Shown here piece after piece: positions 16,802 to 25,688 of a stretch of 64,000 nt of DNA. The stretch is from NCBI RefSeq assembly GCF_013761175.1, contig NZ_JACDUR010000005.1, forward strand, positions 840,970 through 904,969, read 5' to 3'. The first letter of the stretch is position 1. Each line of letters starts with the position of its first letter. This DNA comes from Nonomuraea soli. GTDB lineage: Bacteria > Actinomycetota > Actinomycetes > Streptosporangiales > Streptosporangiaceae. Below the pieces are notes generated by a model. The model ran no database searches. It worked only from the letters and a program-made list of their open reading frames with translations, and was not told where the DNA came from. A program made the translations under genes and the position numbers.

Positions 16802-16968
16802 CCGTCGCCGTCGGCGTCGGCGGAACCCGACAGCGCGGCCAGTCCTTCCGGGCCGATCTGCGGGAACTTCCGCAGGAACTCCGCCTGGCTGATCTGCCCG
16901 TCGCCGCTCTGGTCGATCTCCTCGAAGAGCTGCTTCAGCTCAGCCAGGCGCTCCGCCGTCACTTCCAT
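16762..16968 (-). CDS. small EF-hand calcium-binding protein
   Basis: The 68-residue acidic protein contains two canonical EF-hand loops, 'DQSGDGQISQAE' (about residues 19-30) and 'DADGDGQISFEE' (about 51-62), each with Asp/Asn/Gly/Ile/Glu at the ligand positions. It is a calmodulin-like pair with nothing else, so it probably acts as a calcium buffer or sensor. It lies 2 bp downstream of ligA on the same strand and is surely co-transcribed with it, although no functional link between them is known. Confidence 0.93.
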   Translation of the reverse strand: MEVTAERLAELKQLFEEIDQSGDGQISQAEFLRKFPQIGPEGLAALSGSADADGDGQISFEEFVRLLG

Positions 16969-16970
16969 GG

Positions 16971-19145
16971 TCAGGCCTCTTCCTTGATCGCGACTTCGGC
17001 GGCAGCCTCCGGTCCCTGCTCCAGCAGGACGCCGAACCCCGCCTCATCGAGGATCGGCACGCCCAGGGAGACCGCCTTGTCATACTTCGACCCGGCATTC
17101 TCCCCCATCACGAGGAACGAGGTCTTCTTCGACACCGAACCGGAGACCTTCCCGCCCCGGCTCGTCAGCGCGTCGGCGGCGGAGTCGCGGGTGTAGCCCT
17201 CCAGCGACCCCGTGACGACGAAGGTCAGGCCTTCGAGCGTCTGCGGGCCCTTGACGGGGGCGGGACCGTCGTCCTCCATGCGCACCCCCGAGGCCCGCCA
17301 CCGCTCGACGATCTCGCGGTGCCAGTCGACCTCGAACCACTCCTTGACGGTGGCGGCGACGCGCGGCCCGATGCCCTCGACCGCCGCCAGCTCCTCCTCC
17401 GAAGCGTTCATGATGGCGTCGACGGAGCGGAAGTGGCCGGCCAGGTCGACGGCGGTGGGCGGACCGACGTGCCGGATCGAGAACGCGACCAGCACCCGCC
17501 ACAACTCCTTGTCCTTGGCCTTCTCCAGCTCGTCGATCAGGCGCAGGGCGCCCTGCGACGGCTCACCGTTGAGGTTGGAGAACAGCGAGACCACCTTCAC
17601 CTCACCCGTCTTGGGGTCGGGCTTGGGCAGGCCGGTCTCCTGGTCGCGGACGATGGAGCGGATCGGGACGAGCTTGTCGAGCGTGAGCTCGAACAGGTCG
17701 GCTTCGGTGCGCACGACCGGCTCCTGACCCTCGACGGGCTGGGTCAGCGCGGTCGCCGCGACATAACCCAGGCCCTCGATGTCGAGAGCCTTGCGCGCGG
17801 CGGCGAAGAAGACCCGCTCGCGCAGCTGCGCGGGGCAGCTGCGGGCGTTGGGGCAGCGCAGGTCGGCGTCGCCCTCCCGCTCGTAGGCCAGGGTCGTGCC
17901 GCAGGCCGGGCACTCGGTCGGCATCACGAACGCCCGCTCCGAGCCGTTGCGCAGCTCCGCGACCGGCCCCACGATCTCGGGGATCACATCGCCCGCCTTG
18001 CGCAGCACGACCGTGTCGCCGATCAGCACGCCCTTCTTCTCGACGATCGCCGCGTTGTGCAGCGTCGCCCGCTCGACCGTCGATCCGGCGACCACGATCG
18101 GCTCCATCACCGCGAACGGCGTCACCCGGCCGGTGCGCCCGACGCCCACCTGGATGTCGAGGAGCTTGGTGTTGACCTCCTCCGGCGGGTACTTGAACGC
18201 GATCGCCCAGCGCGGCGCCCGCGAGGTCGAGCCCAGCTCGCGCTGCACGCGGAACCGGTCGGCCTTGACCACCACGCCGTCGATCTCGTAGGCCGGGTCG
18301 TGGCGATGCTCGGCGTAGTAGTCGATGTAGGAGACGATCTCCGTCAGCCCCGGGACGACCTTGTACAGGTCGCTCACCGGCAGGCCCCACTCGCGCAGCC
18401 TGTCGTAGATCGCCGACTGCGACTGCGGCGGCTGCCCGCCGTCCTCCCAGACGCCGATGCCGTGGACCAGCATGGCCAGCGGCCGCTGGGCGGTGACGCG
18501 CGGGTCCTTCTGGCGCAGCGTGCCCGCCGCGGCGTTGCGCGGGTTGGCGAAGGGCGGCTTGCCCTCGGCGACGAGCTGCTCGTTGAGCCTCCTGAAATCG
18601 TCGACCGGGATGTAGACCTCGCCGCGGATCTCCACCAGCGACGGCACGCCGTCGCCCTTGAGGCGGTGCGGGATGCCCTTGATCGTGCGCACGTTGGCGG
18701 TCACGTCGTCGCCGACCCGCCCGTCGCCGCGCGTGGCGCCGCGCTCCAGCCTGCCGTCGCGGTAGACGAGCGCGACGGCCAGGCCGTCGATCTTCAGCTC
18801 GCAGAGGTACGGCCCGGCGTCGCCCTCCGCCAGCCGCTCCGCCCTGGTCAGCCAGGCGCCCATGTCGTCGGCGCTGAAGGCGTTGTCGAGGCTCTCCATC
18901 TTCTGGAGGTGCTCGACCTTGGCGAAGTCCGTCGAGACCGGCGCGACCTTCTGGGTCGGGGAGTCGGGGGTCTGGAGGGAGGGGTGGTCCTCCTCCAGCT
19001 TCACCAGCTCGCGGTACCACGTGTCGAACGTCGCGTCCGTCACGACGGGGGCGTCGAGCACGAAGTACTTCCAGCGCGCGTCGTCGATCAGCTCGCTCAG
19101 CTCGGCGTGGCGCTTCCTCGCCTCGATGGGGACCTCACTCGTCAT
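16971..19145 (-). CDS. ligA: NAD-dependent DNA ligase
   Basis: The 724-residue LigA seals nicks in duplex DNA using NAD+. Domains in order are: Ia region, adenylation domain with the nucleophilic lysine in 'CELKIDGLAVAL' (about residue 125), OB fold, a four-cysteine zinc finger ('CPACG..', '..CPNARSCPAQ'), helix-hairpin-helix repeats and a C-terminal BRCT domain ('GLTFVVTGSLEGYTR'). The length is slightly above the E. coli enzyme. The ATG at 19145 has no Shine-Dalgarno sequence, but TAGTTT lies exactly 6 nt upstream, suggesting an own leaderless promoter despite the same-strand MetE-like gene 52 bp upstream. Confidence 0.98.
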   Translation of the reverse strand: MTSEVPIEARKRHAELSELIDDARWKYFVLDAPVVTDATFDTWYRELVKLEEDHPSLQTPDSPTQKVAPVSTDFAKVEHLQKMESLDNAFSADDMGAWLTRAERLAEGDAGPYLCELKIDGLAVALVYRDGRLERGATRGDGRVGDDVTANVRTIKGIPHRLKGDGVPSLVEIRGEVYIPVDDFRRLNEQLVAEGKPPFANPRNAAAGTLRQKDPRVTAQRPLAMLVHGIGVWEDGGQPPQSQSAIYDRLREWGLPVSDLYKVVPGLTEIVSYIDYYAEHRHDPAYEIDGVVVKADRFRVQRELGSTSRAPRWAIAFKYPPEEVNTKLLDIQVGVGRTGRVTPFAVMEPIVVAGSTVERATLHNAAIVEKKGVLIGDTVVLRKAGDVIPEIVGPVAELRNGSERAFVMPTECPACGTTLAYEREGDADLRCPNARSCPAQLRERVFFAAARKALDIEGLGYVAATALTQPVEGQEPVVRTEADLFELTLDKLVPIRSIVRDQETGLPKPDPKTGEVKVVSLFSNLNGEPSQGALRLIDELEKAKDKELWRVLVAFSIRHVGPPTAVDLAGHFRSVDAIMNASEEELAAVEGIGPRVAATVKEWFEVDWHREIVERWRASGVRMEDDGPAPVKGPQTLEGLTFVVTGSLEGYTRDSAADALTSRGGKVSGSVSKKTSFLVMGENAGSKYDKAVSLGVPILDEAGFGVLLEQGPEAAAEVAIKEEA

Positions 19146-19151
19146 GAGGCC

Positions 19152-19157
19152 AAACTA
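19152..19157 (-). promoter_or_regulatory. -10-like TAGTTT in front of ligA
   Basis: On the minus strand TAGTTT, then 6 nt, then the ligA ATG. No good -35 hexamer is seen at 17 nt spacing. Confidence 0.4.
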
Positions 19158-19197
19158 TCTCGGCGCACCGACACGTACAGCGTGCTCGACCTCGGCT

Positions 19198-20163
19198 TTA
19201 ATCGCGGTCCGCGAGGACCTCCGCCGCCTTGCGCACCGCGATCAGCGCCTGCCTGGCATATCCCGGCGTGGCGCCCGCCAGCCCGCACGAGGGCGTCAGC
19301 ACGACCTGCTCGGCCAGCCGTACCGGATCGAAGGCCAGCCGGTCCCACAGGCGCAACGCCGGCTCTGCCACCTTGGCGGGCTTGGGCAGCACGGTGTCGA
19401 CGCCCGGCACCACGCCCAGGAAGAACAGCACCCCCGCCTCGACCGCCTCGCCGATCGCGTCCTCGTCGCGCCTGCTCATGACGAAGGTGTCCATCGAGAT
19501 GCCGCGCACCCCCGCCACACGAAGCGCCCTGATCGGCACGTTCGGCGCGCAGCAGTGCACCACGGGCCGGTCGAATCCCTTGAGGGACTCGACCACCACG
19601 TGCTCCTCGATCGCCCGAAGCCGCCCGAAGCCGGAGGCCGTCGGCACGGTGCCGCGCAGCGCCGCCGGCAACGACGGCTCGTCGAGCTGCAGGACCACCT
19701 CGGTCACCCCGGGCAGGCGCCGGCGCACCGCGGCCACGTGGTCGGCCACGCCCTGGGCCAGCGACGCGGTCATGTCTCGCACGGCGCCCGGGTCGGACAG
19801 CACCTTGTCGCCGTGGGGCAGCTCGATCGAGGCCGCCAGGGTCCATGGCCCGGCCACCTGGAGCTTCAGCGGCCCCTGGTAGGCGTGGCCGATCTCCTCC
19901 AGCCCGTCGAGGTCACGCGAGAGGTGGTCGAGCGCCCGCCGGTGGTCGCGCCCCGGCCGCCCGGTCAGCCGCCACCCGGACGGCTGCACCTCGACCGGCA
20001 GCTCCACCAGCAGGCCCGCGGTCCGCCCGATCATGTCAGCGCCCACGCCCCGGGCGGGCAGCTCGGGAAGGTACGGCAGGCCGGGGACCTCGCCGAAGAC
20101 GACACGCAGCGCTTCGAGGTGATCTTCGCCGGGATGCGACCCGATGCCGGTGGAGGAGAACAT
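19198..20163 (-). CDS. MetE C-terminal-like (cobalamin-independent methionine synthase family) protein
   Basis: The 321-residue protein covers only the catalytic C-terminal half of the MetE fold. It has 'GIGSHPGEDHLEAL' at the start, 'VVLQLDEPSLPAAL' mid-protein, the zinc ligand region 'PVVHCCAPNVPIRAL', and 'VVLTPSCGLAG' with the second cysteine near the end. The homologue at the same chromosomal place in mycobacteria is a short conserved protein next to ligA whose methyl donor and acceptor are unclear. The ATG at 20163 was selected because the conserved domain begins there. It starts 10 bp after the histidine-kinase stop. Confidence 0.85.
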   Translation of the reverse strand: MFSSTGIGSHPGEDHLEALRVVFGEVPGLPYLPELPARGVGADMIGRTAGLLVELPVEVQPSGWRLTGRPGRDHRRALDHLSRDLDGLEEIGHAYQGPLKLQVAGPWTLAASIELPHGDKVLSDPGAVRDMTASLAQGVADHVAAVRRRLPGVTEVVLQLDEPSLPAALRGTVPTASGFGRLRAIEEHVVVESLKGFDRPVVHCCAPNVPIRALRVAGVRGISMDTFVMSRRDEDAIGEAVEAGVLFFLGVVPGVDTVLPKPAKVAEPALRLWDRLAFDPVRLAEQVVLTPSCGLAGATPGYARQALIAVRKAAEVLADRD

Positions 20164-20173
20164 GGCCCCCAGC

Positions 20174-22888
20174 CTAGAGCGGCAGCCGGGCCTCCACGGA
20201 CGTGCCTCCGCCCGGCCGCGGCTCCACCGCGCACGAGCCGCCCACCTCCGTGGCACGCTCCAGCATCGAGGTGAGGCCGACGCCCGGCACCGCCGACGAG
20301 GGCAGGCCGGCGCCGTCGTCGTCGACGCGGACGCGCAGCACGCCGTCCTCGCCGCTGAGCCGTACGACAGCGCGGGTGGCACCGGCGTGGCGCCGCACGT
20401 TGGTCAGAGCCTCCAGCACGATCCGGTAGGCGGCCAGCTCCACCTCCGGCGGCAGCTCGCCCGCCGAGACCACGAGATCCACCTCCACTCCGGGGACGTC
20501 CGCCGCCTCACGCAGCGCGCACTCCAGCCCCAGATCGTCCAGGACGGGCGGGCGCAGCCCCGCCACCAGCGACCGCACCGACACCACCGTCGCGCGCAGC
20601 TCGTCCTGGGTACGTTCCAGCAGGGCCGGGTCGGGCGCCCGGCGTGCCGCGTCGAGCATCATGACCACCCCGGTCAGCGCCGGGCCCAGGCCGTCGTGCA
20701 GTTCCCTGGCCAGGCGGCGCCGCTCCTGGTCGCGGGTGGCCCTGATGCGTTCACGCGAACGCCGTAGATCCTCCGCCAGCCGTACGGCGTGAGCCAGCTC
20801 GGCCAGGTGCTTGGCCATCACCGTGAGCTGCTCCCTGCCGGTCCCGACGCCGCCGGACACCAGCAGCGTGCCCGCCGACTCGCCCTGCCACGACAGCGGC
20901 AGGCTGCGCGGCCGGGCGCCCAGGCGGCCGTCGGAGTAGCGCTCCTCCCCCGCCTCGACGGCCACGCCACGGGCGTTGGTGGACCAGCGCAGCAGCCTGA
21001 TCGCGCTGGCCAGCGCCTCGGCCGGGCTCTCGGCCTGCTGGCTGGTACGGCTCAGCCGGTCGGCCGCCCTGTAGGGGTCACGCTCGACACCGAAGGCCCG
21101 GTCGACCATCCCCTCCAGCCGTACACGCAGCGGATGCGACACCGCGCCCACCGCCAGCGTGGCCGCCAGGCCGGCGACGGGCCCGTAACCGCCCGCCAGC
21201 CGGTCGCCCGCCCAGATCATGATGGTGTAGGCGCCCGCCAGCAGGGCGGCGAGCGCCACGTAGACCAGGGTTCTGTTGAGGGCGACGCGGATGCCGTAGA
21301 ACCCGTGCCGCACCACCGACGCGACGATCGAGATCGGCGCCCCGGCGAGCAGCAGCAACTGGATGGCGACCAGCACCACGTCGCCCGAGTCGTCGGCGAA
21401 CACCACCCTGGCCACCCAGAACGCCATGTAGGCCGCCATCGTCCCGACGAACCAGACGATCCGGCCGCGGACCTCCCGGCCCGCCGCCCGGTAGCGGAAG
21501 GCCAGGGAGAGCACCGCGAGCGAGTACAGCGGCACCATGACCCAGCCGATGTGCGTCTCCACCAGCCACGGCAGCCCGCCCAGCGCCTCGACGCCGACGG
21601 GGTTGTCGAGCGGCAGCTTGATCTCCAGCTCCGGGTTGGGCATCAGCGCCATGAGCGTCGAGTGGCCGGCGCACAGGACGACGAGGCCCCACCACACCGG
21701 CCGCCATCGGGCGGAGGGCAGCCGCCCGTCGGGGAACAGCATCGGCAGGAAACCGCTGAAGGTGGTGACCGGGAACACCCAGGCCCAGACCGAGAACCAC
21801 GCGAGCGGGACGTAGGCCGGGTTGCCCTGATCGGCCAGGTGCATCCAGTGGGAGGCGCACAACGCCAGGGAGTACAACGCCCAGACCAGGCCGCCGCTCC
21901 ACATGAGCCACGCGACGACCAGGCGCGGGCGGTAGGTGATGAGGAAGGCGCCGGCCGGCGGGAACAGGGTGCCGATGGGATCGATGGGCTGCATGAGGAC
22001 CGCCCAGTCGGTGCGCCAGGCGAACCAGGCCGCCGCCGCGACCGCCAGGTTGGAGCAGAGCGCTCCCGCCCAGGCCGTGACGACGACCGCGCGGCGACGG
22101 GGCGACCAGGAGGACTCGGCGTCGTGGACTCTCGCCGCCGCCTGCTGGCCGGGGCGCCGGGGCGCGGGCGGCCGGGGGTCGGGCAGATGCATGCCGTAGA
22201 CCAGGTCGCGCACGCGCTCGACGGCATCGGCCAGCCTGGTCCGCGCGGTCAGCAGCAGCTCACCGGCATCGGCACTGCCCCGTGCCCGGCCGAGCAGATC
22301 GACCAGGCCCGTGAGCGTCACCCCCAGCCCGTCCTGCAGGACGCGCAACAACCGCCCGCGCTCCTCCTCACGGGCGGCCAGCAACCGCTCGTGGGCGCCC
22401 CGCAGGTCCTCGGTGAGCCGGACGGCGTGCGCCACCTCGGCCAGGTGCCTGGCCAGGCTGTCGACCAGCGCGGGATCCGGACGCTCGCCCACGACGGTCA
22501 GGCGTCCGACCGCGAGCCCGTGCCAGACCAGCTTCGTCTCGTGCGCCTCCCCCTCCAGGGAGCCGTCGGCGACAGCCGCCGACCCGTCGACCTCGACGAG
22601 CACGCCGGCGGCGCCCAGCGTCTGCCTGATCGCCACCGCGCCGGAGGCCAGCGCCTCCCCCGGCCCGCTCGCCGCCTGAACGCTGCGCGAGAGCCGATCG
22701 GCCAGCCGGTAGGGATCCCGCTCGACGCCGAACAGAGGCCGCAGGCGCTGCCGTACCGGATGGAACAGGGCCCCGGCCGCCAGAGCGGCCACCAGCCCGT
22801 CCACGGAGACGGCGAGCAGCCCGAAATAGACGGCCGCGACCACACCAGCCACCATCCCGTAGACGGCCGCCCGTCGTAACCCGCGCAT
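20174..22888 (-). CDS. membrane histidine kinase with an internal, His-less duplicate of its transmitter region
   Basis: The 904-residue protein has two related halves. Residues 1-230 contain membrane segments, 'FGVERDPYRLADRLSRS', a GAF-like stretch and a DHp-like helix pair 'LLRVLQDGLGVTLTGL', in which the phospho-acceptor position is Gln185. After a multi-span membrane region (about 260-590) the same module returns: 'FGVERDPYRAADRLSRT', then 'LARELHDGLGPALTGV' with His731, and an HATPase domain ('EALTNVRRHAG', 'VDDDGAGLP', 'GVGLTSMLERA'). It belongs to the NarL-type HisKA_3 kinases. No response regulator is adjacent. The start at 22888 avoids overlap with the divergent gene. Confidence 0.9.
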   Translation of the reverse strand: MRGLRRAAVYGMVAGVVAAVYFGLLAVSVDGLVAALAAGALFHPVRQRLRPLFGVERDPYRLADRLSRSVQAASGPGEALASGAVAIRQTLGAAGVLVEVDGSAAVADGSLEGEAHETKLVWHGLAVGRLTVVGERPDPALVDSLARHLAEVAHAVRLTEDLRGAHERLLAAREEERGRLLRVLQDGLGVTLTGLVDLLGRARGSADAGELLLTARTRLADAVERVRDLVYGMHLPDPRPPAPRRPGQQAAARVHDAESSWSPRRRAVVVTAWAGALCSNLAVAAAAWFAWRTDWAVLMQPIDPIGTLFPPAGAFLITYRPRLVVAWLMWSGGLVWALYSLALCASHWMHLADQGNPAYVPLAWFSVWAWVFPVTTFSGFLPMLFPDGRLPSARWRPVWWGLVVLCAGHSTLMALMPNPELEIKLPLDNPVGVEALGGLPWLVETHIGWVMVPLYSLAVLSLAFRYRAAGREVRGRIVWFVGTMAAYMAFWVARVVFADDSGDVVLVAIQLLLLAGAPISIVASVVRHGFYGIRVALNRTLVYVALAALLAGAYTIMIWAGDRLAGGYGPVAGLAATLAVGAVSHPLRVRLEGMVDRAFGVERDPYRAADRLSRTSQQAESPAEALASAIRLLRWSTNARGVAVEAGEERYSDGRLGARPRSLPLSWQGESAGTLLVSGGVGTGREQLTVMAKHLAELAHAVRLAEDLRRSRERIRATRDQERRRLARELHDGLGPALTGVVMMLDAARRAPDPALLERTQDELRATVVSVRSLVAGLRPPVLDDLGLECALREAADVPGVEVDLVVSAGELPPEVELAAYRIVLEALTNVRRHAGATRAVVRLSGEDGVLRVRVDDDGAGLPSSAVPGVGLTSMLERATEVGGSCAVEPRPGGGTSVEARLPL

Positions 22889-22913
22889 GAGGTCGGAGAC
22901 TATCGTCAGCAGG

Positions 22914-23531
22914 ATGAAGCTCACCAAATACGGTCACGCCTGCTGGCGGGTGGAGAAAGACGGCAAGGTCCTCGTCATCGACCCCGGTGTGTTCACCCCC
23001 GAGCCGGAGGCTCTGGCCGGAGCCGACGCCGTGCTGATCACGCACGCCCACTTCGACCACGTCGACGTCGACAGGCTCTCCGGTCTCGACATCCCCATCT
23101 GGACCTGCGCGGGGGTGATCGACGAGGGCGTCAAGGGCCAGGCCGTACGGCACGGCGACACCTTCGAGGCCGCCGGGTTCGGCGTCAGGGTGTTCGGCGA
23201 GTGGCACGCCGCCAACCACCCCGACCAGCCCGTCATCGACAACGTCGGCTTCCTGGTCGACGACGAGCTGTTCTACCCCGGCGACGCGCTCACCGTCCCG
23301 GACGCCTCCGTCGGCACCCTGCTGGTGCCGACGGGCGCGCCGTGGATGAAGCTGGCCGAGATGGTGGAGTATCTGCGCACGGTCAGGCCCGCCCGCGCCT
23401 ACTCCACCCATGACGCCCTCTACAGCGAGGCCGGCCTGGGGCTGGTCGACCGGTGGCTGCAGCTGGAGGCCGACAAGCAGGGCGCCGACATGCGCAGGAT
23501 CAAGCCCGGGGAGTCGGTCACGCTGAGCTGA
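22914..23531 (+). CDS. MBL-fold metallo-hydrolase (UlaG-like)
   Basis: The 205-residue protein begins 'MKLTKYGHACWRVE', as in UlaG-like hydrolases, and carries the metal motif 'ITHAHFDHVDVD' (about residues 43-54). Later metal ligands are 'GEWHAANHP' and 'FYPGDALTVP' (Asp), and 'STHDALYSEAG' near the end. Such proteins hydrolyse lactones, phosphoesters or other small substrates. It is transcribed divergently from the duplicated kinase gene, and its last 14 bp overlap the convergent glycosidase gene. The ATG at 22914 gives the standard family N terminus. Confidence 0.9.
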   Translation: MKLTKYGHACWRVEKDGKVLVIDPGVFTPEPEALAGADAVLITHAHFDHVDVDRLSGLDIPIWTCAGVIDEGVKGQAVRHGDTFEAAGFGVRVFGEWHAANHPDQPVIDNVGFLVDDELFYPGDALTVPDASVGTLLVPTGAPWMKLAEMVEYLRTVRPARAYSTHDALYSEAGLGLVDRWLQLEADKQGADMRRIKPGESVTLS

Positions 23532-24660
23532 CCTTGCTCACGGTGATCTCCTTGCCGCCGACCGGGATGCCCGAGACCTCCAGCCAGTCGATCCCCTCGG
23601 GCAGGCCTGACCGTACGGTGCCGTCGGGTCTGAGGCCGAGCAGGCCCTCCACGACCTGGCTGACCAGGGTGAACGAGACCTCCGGGTAGTCGCCGTTGCG
23701 CCCGCCGGCCACGTGCGGCAGGTCGCGCACGGCGAAGATCTCCCGCATCCAGGCCCAGCCCTGGTCGAGGCGCCCGTGGCGGAAGAAGGTGTCGGGCAGG
23801 TAGGTGAGCGCCTCGACGTTCGCCGGCCGTCCCGGTCCCCATGCCTGCTCGTCGATGTAGTCGAGGTAGGCATGGGGCTCGGCCATGATGCCCTTGAGCG
23901 GCATGAACCAGCTGTTCTCCCGCCCCCAGCCGGTCACCGGCCGCCCGTCGGGGGTGAAGCCCCTGATCTGGCTCGCCCCGCTGCCGGTCCATTCGCGGGC
24001 GAAGCGCTCGCGCAACGCCAGGGCGCGCTCGACCCGGCCGGTGGCCAGGCAGGCGGCGTACTCCGACGCGATCATGTCACCCGCCTCGGCCAGCACCTCG
24101 CCGGGCAGCTCGTTGTAGGAGGCCACGCCGTCGAAGATGCTCGCGCCGCCGACCCGTGGCTTCGTCTCCATGGCGTCGCGGTAGAAGCCGCGCAGCACCG
24201 GGTCGTCGAGGAAGGCGCGCTCGCCGCTCCACCGGTAGGCGAGCACGCCCGCCTCGACCAGCTCGTAGACGGCGGGCGCCTCCCGCACGAAGGCGTCGGG
24301 CCCGCGGTAGTCGATGGCCAGGTAGGAGCCGTCGAAGTTGAAGGCCCAGACCGGGTGGTGGCCGTGCTCCTCGGTGGCCGAGGCGGCGAAGCAGCGCAGC
24401 ATGGCCAGGTTGGCCTCCTGCAGGCCGAGCAGGTGCGCGCCGACCAGCTGGTGGGCGAAGTCGCGTGCGTAGAAGCCGCTGCGGTGGGCGTATCCGGCCC
24501 AGTAGGAGGCCAGGTAGACGCCGGTGCCGCGGCCCTCCGGGTGGTGCTCGTCGGCGTCGACGACACCGATGCGGCCGGCGGGGTGGGCCCAGCGCAGGGC
24601 GCGCTCACAGGCCCATTCGAACAGTTCCACGACCTCGTGAGAGGACGAGGCGATGCGCAT
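23518..24660 (-). CDS. probable (alpha/alpha)6-barrel glycoside hydrolase
   Basis: The protein has about 380 residues with the spaced aromatic and acidic motifs of six-hairpin glycosidases: 'SYWAGYAHRSGFYARDFAHQ', 'WAFNFDGSYLAIDY', 'GWGRENSWFMPLKG' and 'NGDYPEVSFTLVSQ'. The exact GH family is not certain. The position as last gene of the LacI-controlled uptake operon suggests it trims an oligosaccharide inside the cell, since there is no signal peptide. A TTG at 24672 directly after the lacI-type gene's stop is an alternative start, four codons upstream. Confidence 0.65.
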   Translation of the reverse strand: MRIASSSHEVVELFEWACERALRWAHPAGRIGVVDADEHHPEGRGTGVYLASYWAGYAHRSGFYARDFAHQLVGAHLLGLQEANLAMLRCFAASATEEHGHHPVWAFNFDGSYLAIDYRGPDAFVREAPAVYELVEAGVLAYRWSGERAFLDDPVLRGFYRDAMETKPRVGGASIFDGVASYNELPGEVLAEAGDMIASEYAACLATGRVERALALRERFAREWTGSGASQIRGFTPDGRPVTGWGRENSWFMPLKGIMAEPHAYLDYIDEQAWGPGRPANVEALTYLPDTFFRHGRLDQGWAWMREIFAVRDLPHVAGGRNGDYPEVSFTLVSQVVEGLLGLRPDGTVRSGLPEGIDWLEVSGIPVGGKEITVSKVSSA

Positions 24661-24672
24661 GGGATGGTCCAA

Positions 24673-25686
24673 TCACGGCAGGCTGGCCCGCACGACGATC
24701 TCTCCGGGCAGCAGGAGACCGGTTTCTGGGGTCACGCCGTCGTCGATGATGGTCAGCAGGCGGCCGACCAGAGCGTCGGCTATGCGGCGCAGCGGCAGCC
24801 GCAAGGTGGTCAGCGGCGGCTGGAGCAGCGCCGCGTAGGGCATGTCGTTGAAGCCCGCCACGGCCAGATCGGCGCCCACGACCAGGCCCTCGGCCTGGGC
24901 GGCGGCGTAGGCGGCCGGAGCCAGCCAGTCGTCGATCACGACCAGGGCTGTCGGGGCGGGCCGCCCGCCCAGCAGCTCGCGGCCGGCGGCCACGGCGCTC
25001 TCGGGGTCGTCGGCGGTCGCCTCGACGCAGGTCAGGCCGTGGCCGCGCACCCCGGCGCGGAAACCCTCGGCGCGGTGGCGCAGCCAGGGCTGGTCCAGGC
25101 TCATGGTCAGCAGCCCCACGTGGCGGTGCCCGCGCCCGGCCAGCAGCCCGACCAGGTCGGCCATGGCCCGCGCGGAGTCGAGGTCGACCCACGACTGCGG
25201 CAGGCCCGCCCCGGTGCGGCCGAAGACCGCGAACGGGAAGCCCCCGGCCGCCAGGTGCTCGACGCGGGTGTCGCCGTCGAGCACGTCCGACAGCAGGAAG
25301 GCGTCGGCGCCTCCCCCGGCGATCACCTCGTCGATCGCCTTCTCCTGCGGCTGGCCCGGACGCGGGCGCACCAGCAGGATCCGGTAGCCCACCTCCCCCG
25401 AAGCCGCGACCAGCGCTTCCAGGAAGCCGCTCATCAGGGCGTTGGGGTTGGCCGGGTCGGTCTCGGGAGTGGTGTAGGCGATGATGCGGCGGGTGCCGGA
25501 ACGCAGGCTGCGCGCCGACTGGTCGGGGCTGTAGCCCATCTCCCTGATCAGCTCCGTGACCCGGTCGAGGGTCTCGGGCCGCAGGCGCTGCGGGGCGTTG
25601 ATCGCGTTGGAGACGGTCTGCCGGGAGACACCGGCCGCGCGGGCGACGTCCTCGATGCTGACCCCGCGGGCCCGGCGTGCCGGCAT
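24673..25686 (-). CDS. LacI-family transcriptional repressor
   Basis: The 337-residue protein has the LacI HTH at residues about 9-30 ('SIEDVARAAGVSRQTVSNAIN'-like, with the hinge 'YSPDQSARSLRSG') and a periplasmic-binding-protein-like sugar domain ('VAGFNDMPYAALLQPPLTTL' is typical). It lies in the same operon as a sugar ABC transporter and an alpha-galactosidase, 2 bp after the latter. It probably binds the TGAACGTTCA palindromes in front of the operon and is thus autoregulated; the inducer would be a galactoside or its product. Confidence 0.92.
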   Translation of the reverse strand: MPARRARGVSIEDVARAAGVSRQTVSNAINAPQRLRPETLDRVTELIREMGYSPDQSARSLRSGTRRIIAYTTPETDPANPNALMSGFLEALVAASGEVGYRILLVRPRPGQPQEKAIDEVIAGGGADAFLLSDVLDGDTRVEHLAAGGFPFAVFGRTGAGLPQSWVDLDSARAMADLVGLLAGRGHRHVGLLTMSLDQPWLRHRAEGFRAGVRGHGLTCVEATADDPESAVAAGRELLGGRPAPTALVVIDDWLAPAAYAAAQAEGLVVGADLAVAGFNDMPYAALLQPPLTTLRLPLRRIADALVGRLLTIIDDGVTPETGLLLPGEIVVRASLP

Positions 25687-25688
25687 GC

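Noticed and set aside
20789..22879. Very long plus-strand open frame antisense to the duplicated kinase gene
   Set aside because: It is rich in Arg/Gln/Gly/His/Pro, has no domain, and follows the codon-position bias of the real minus-strand gene. Similar antisense frames elsewhere in the window were dropped for the same reason.
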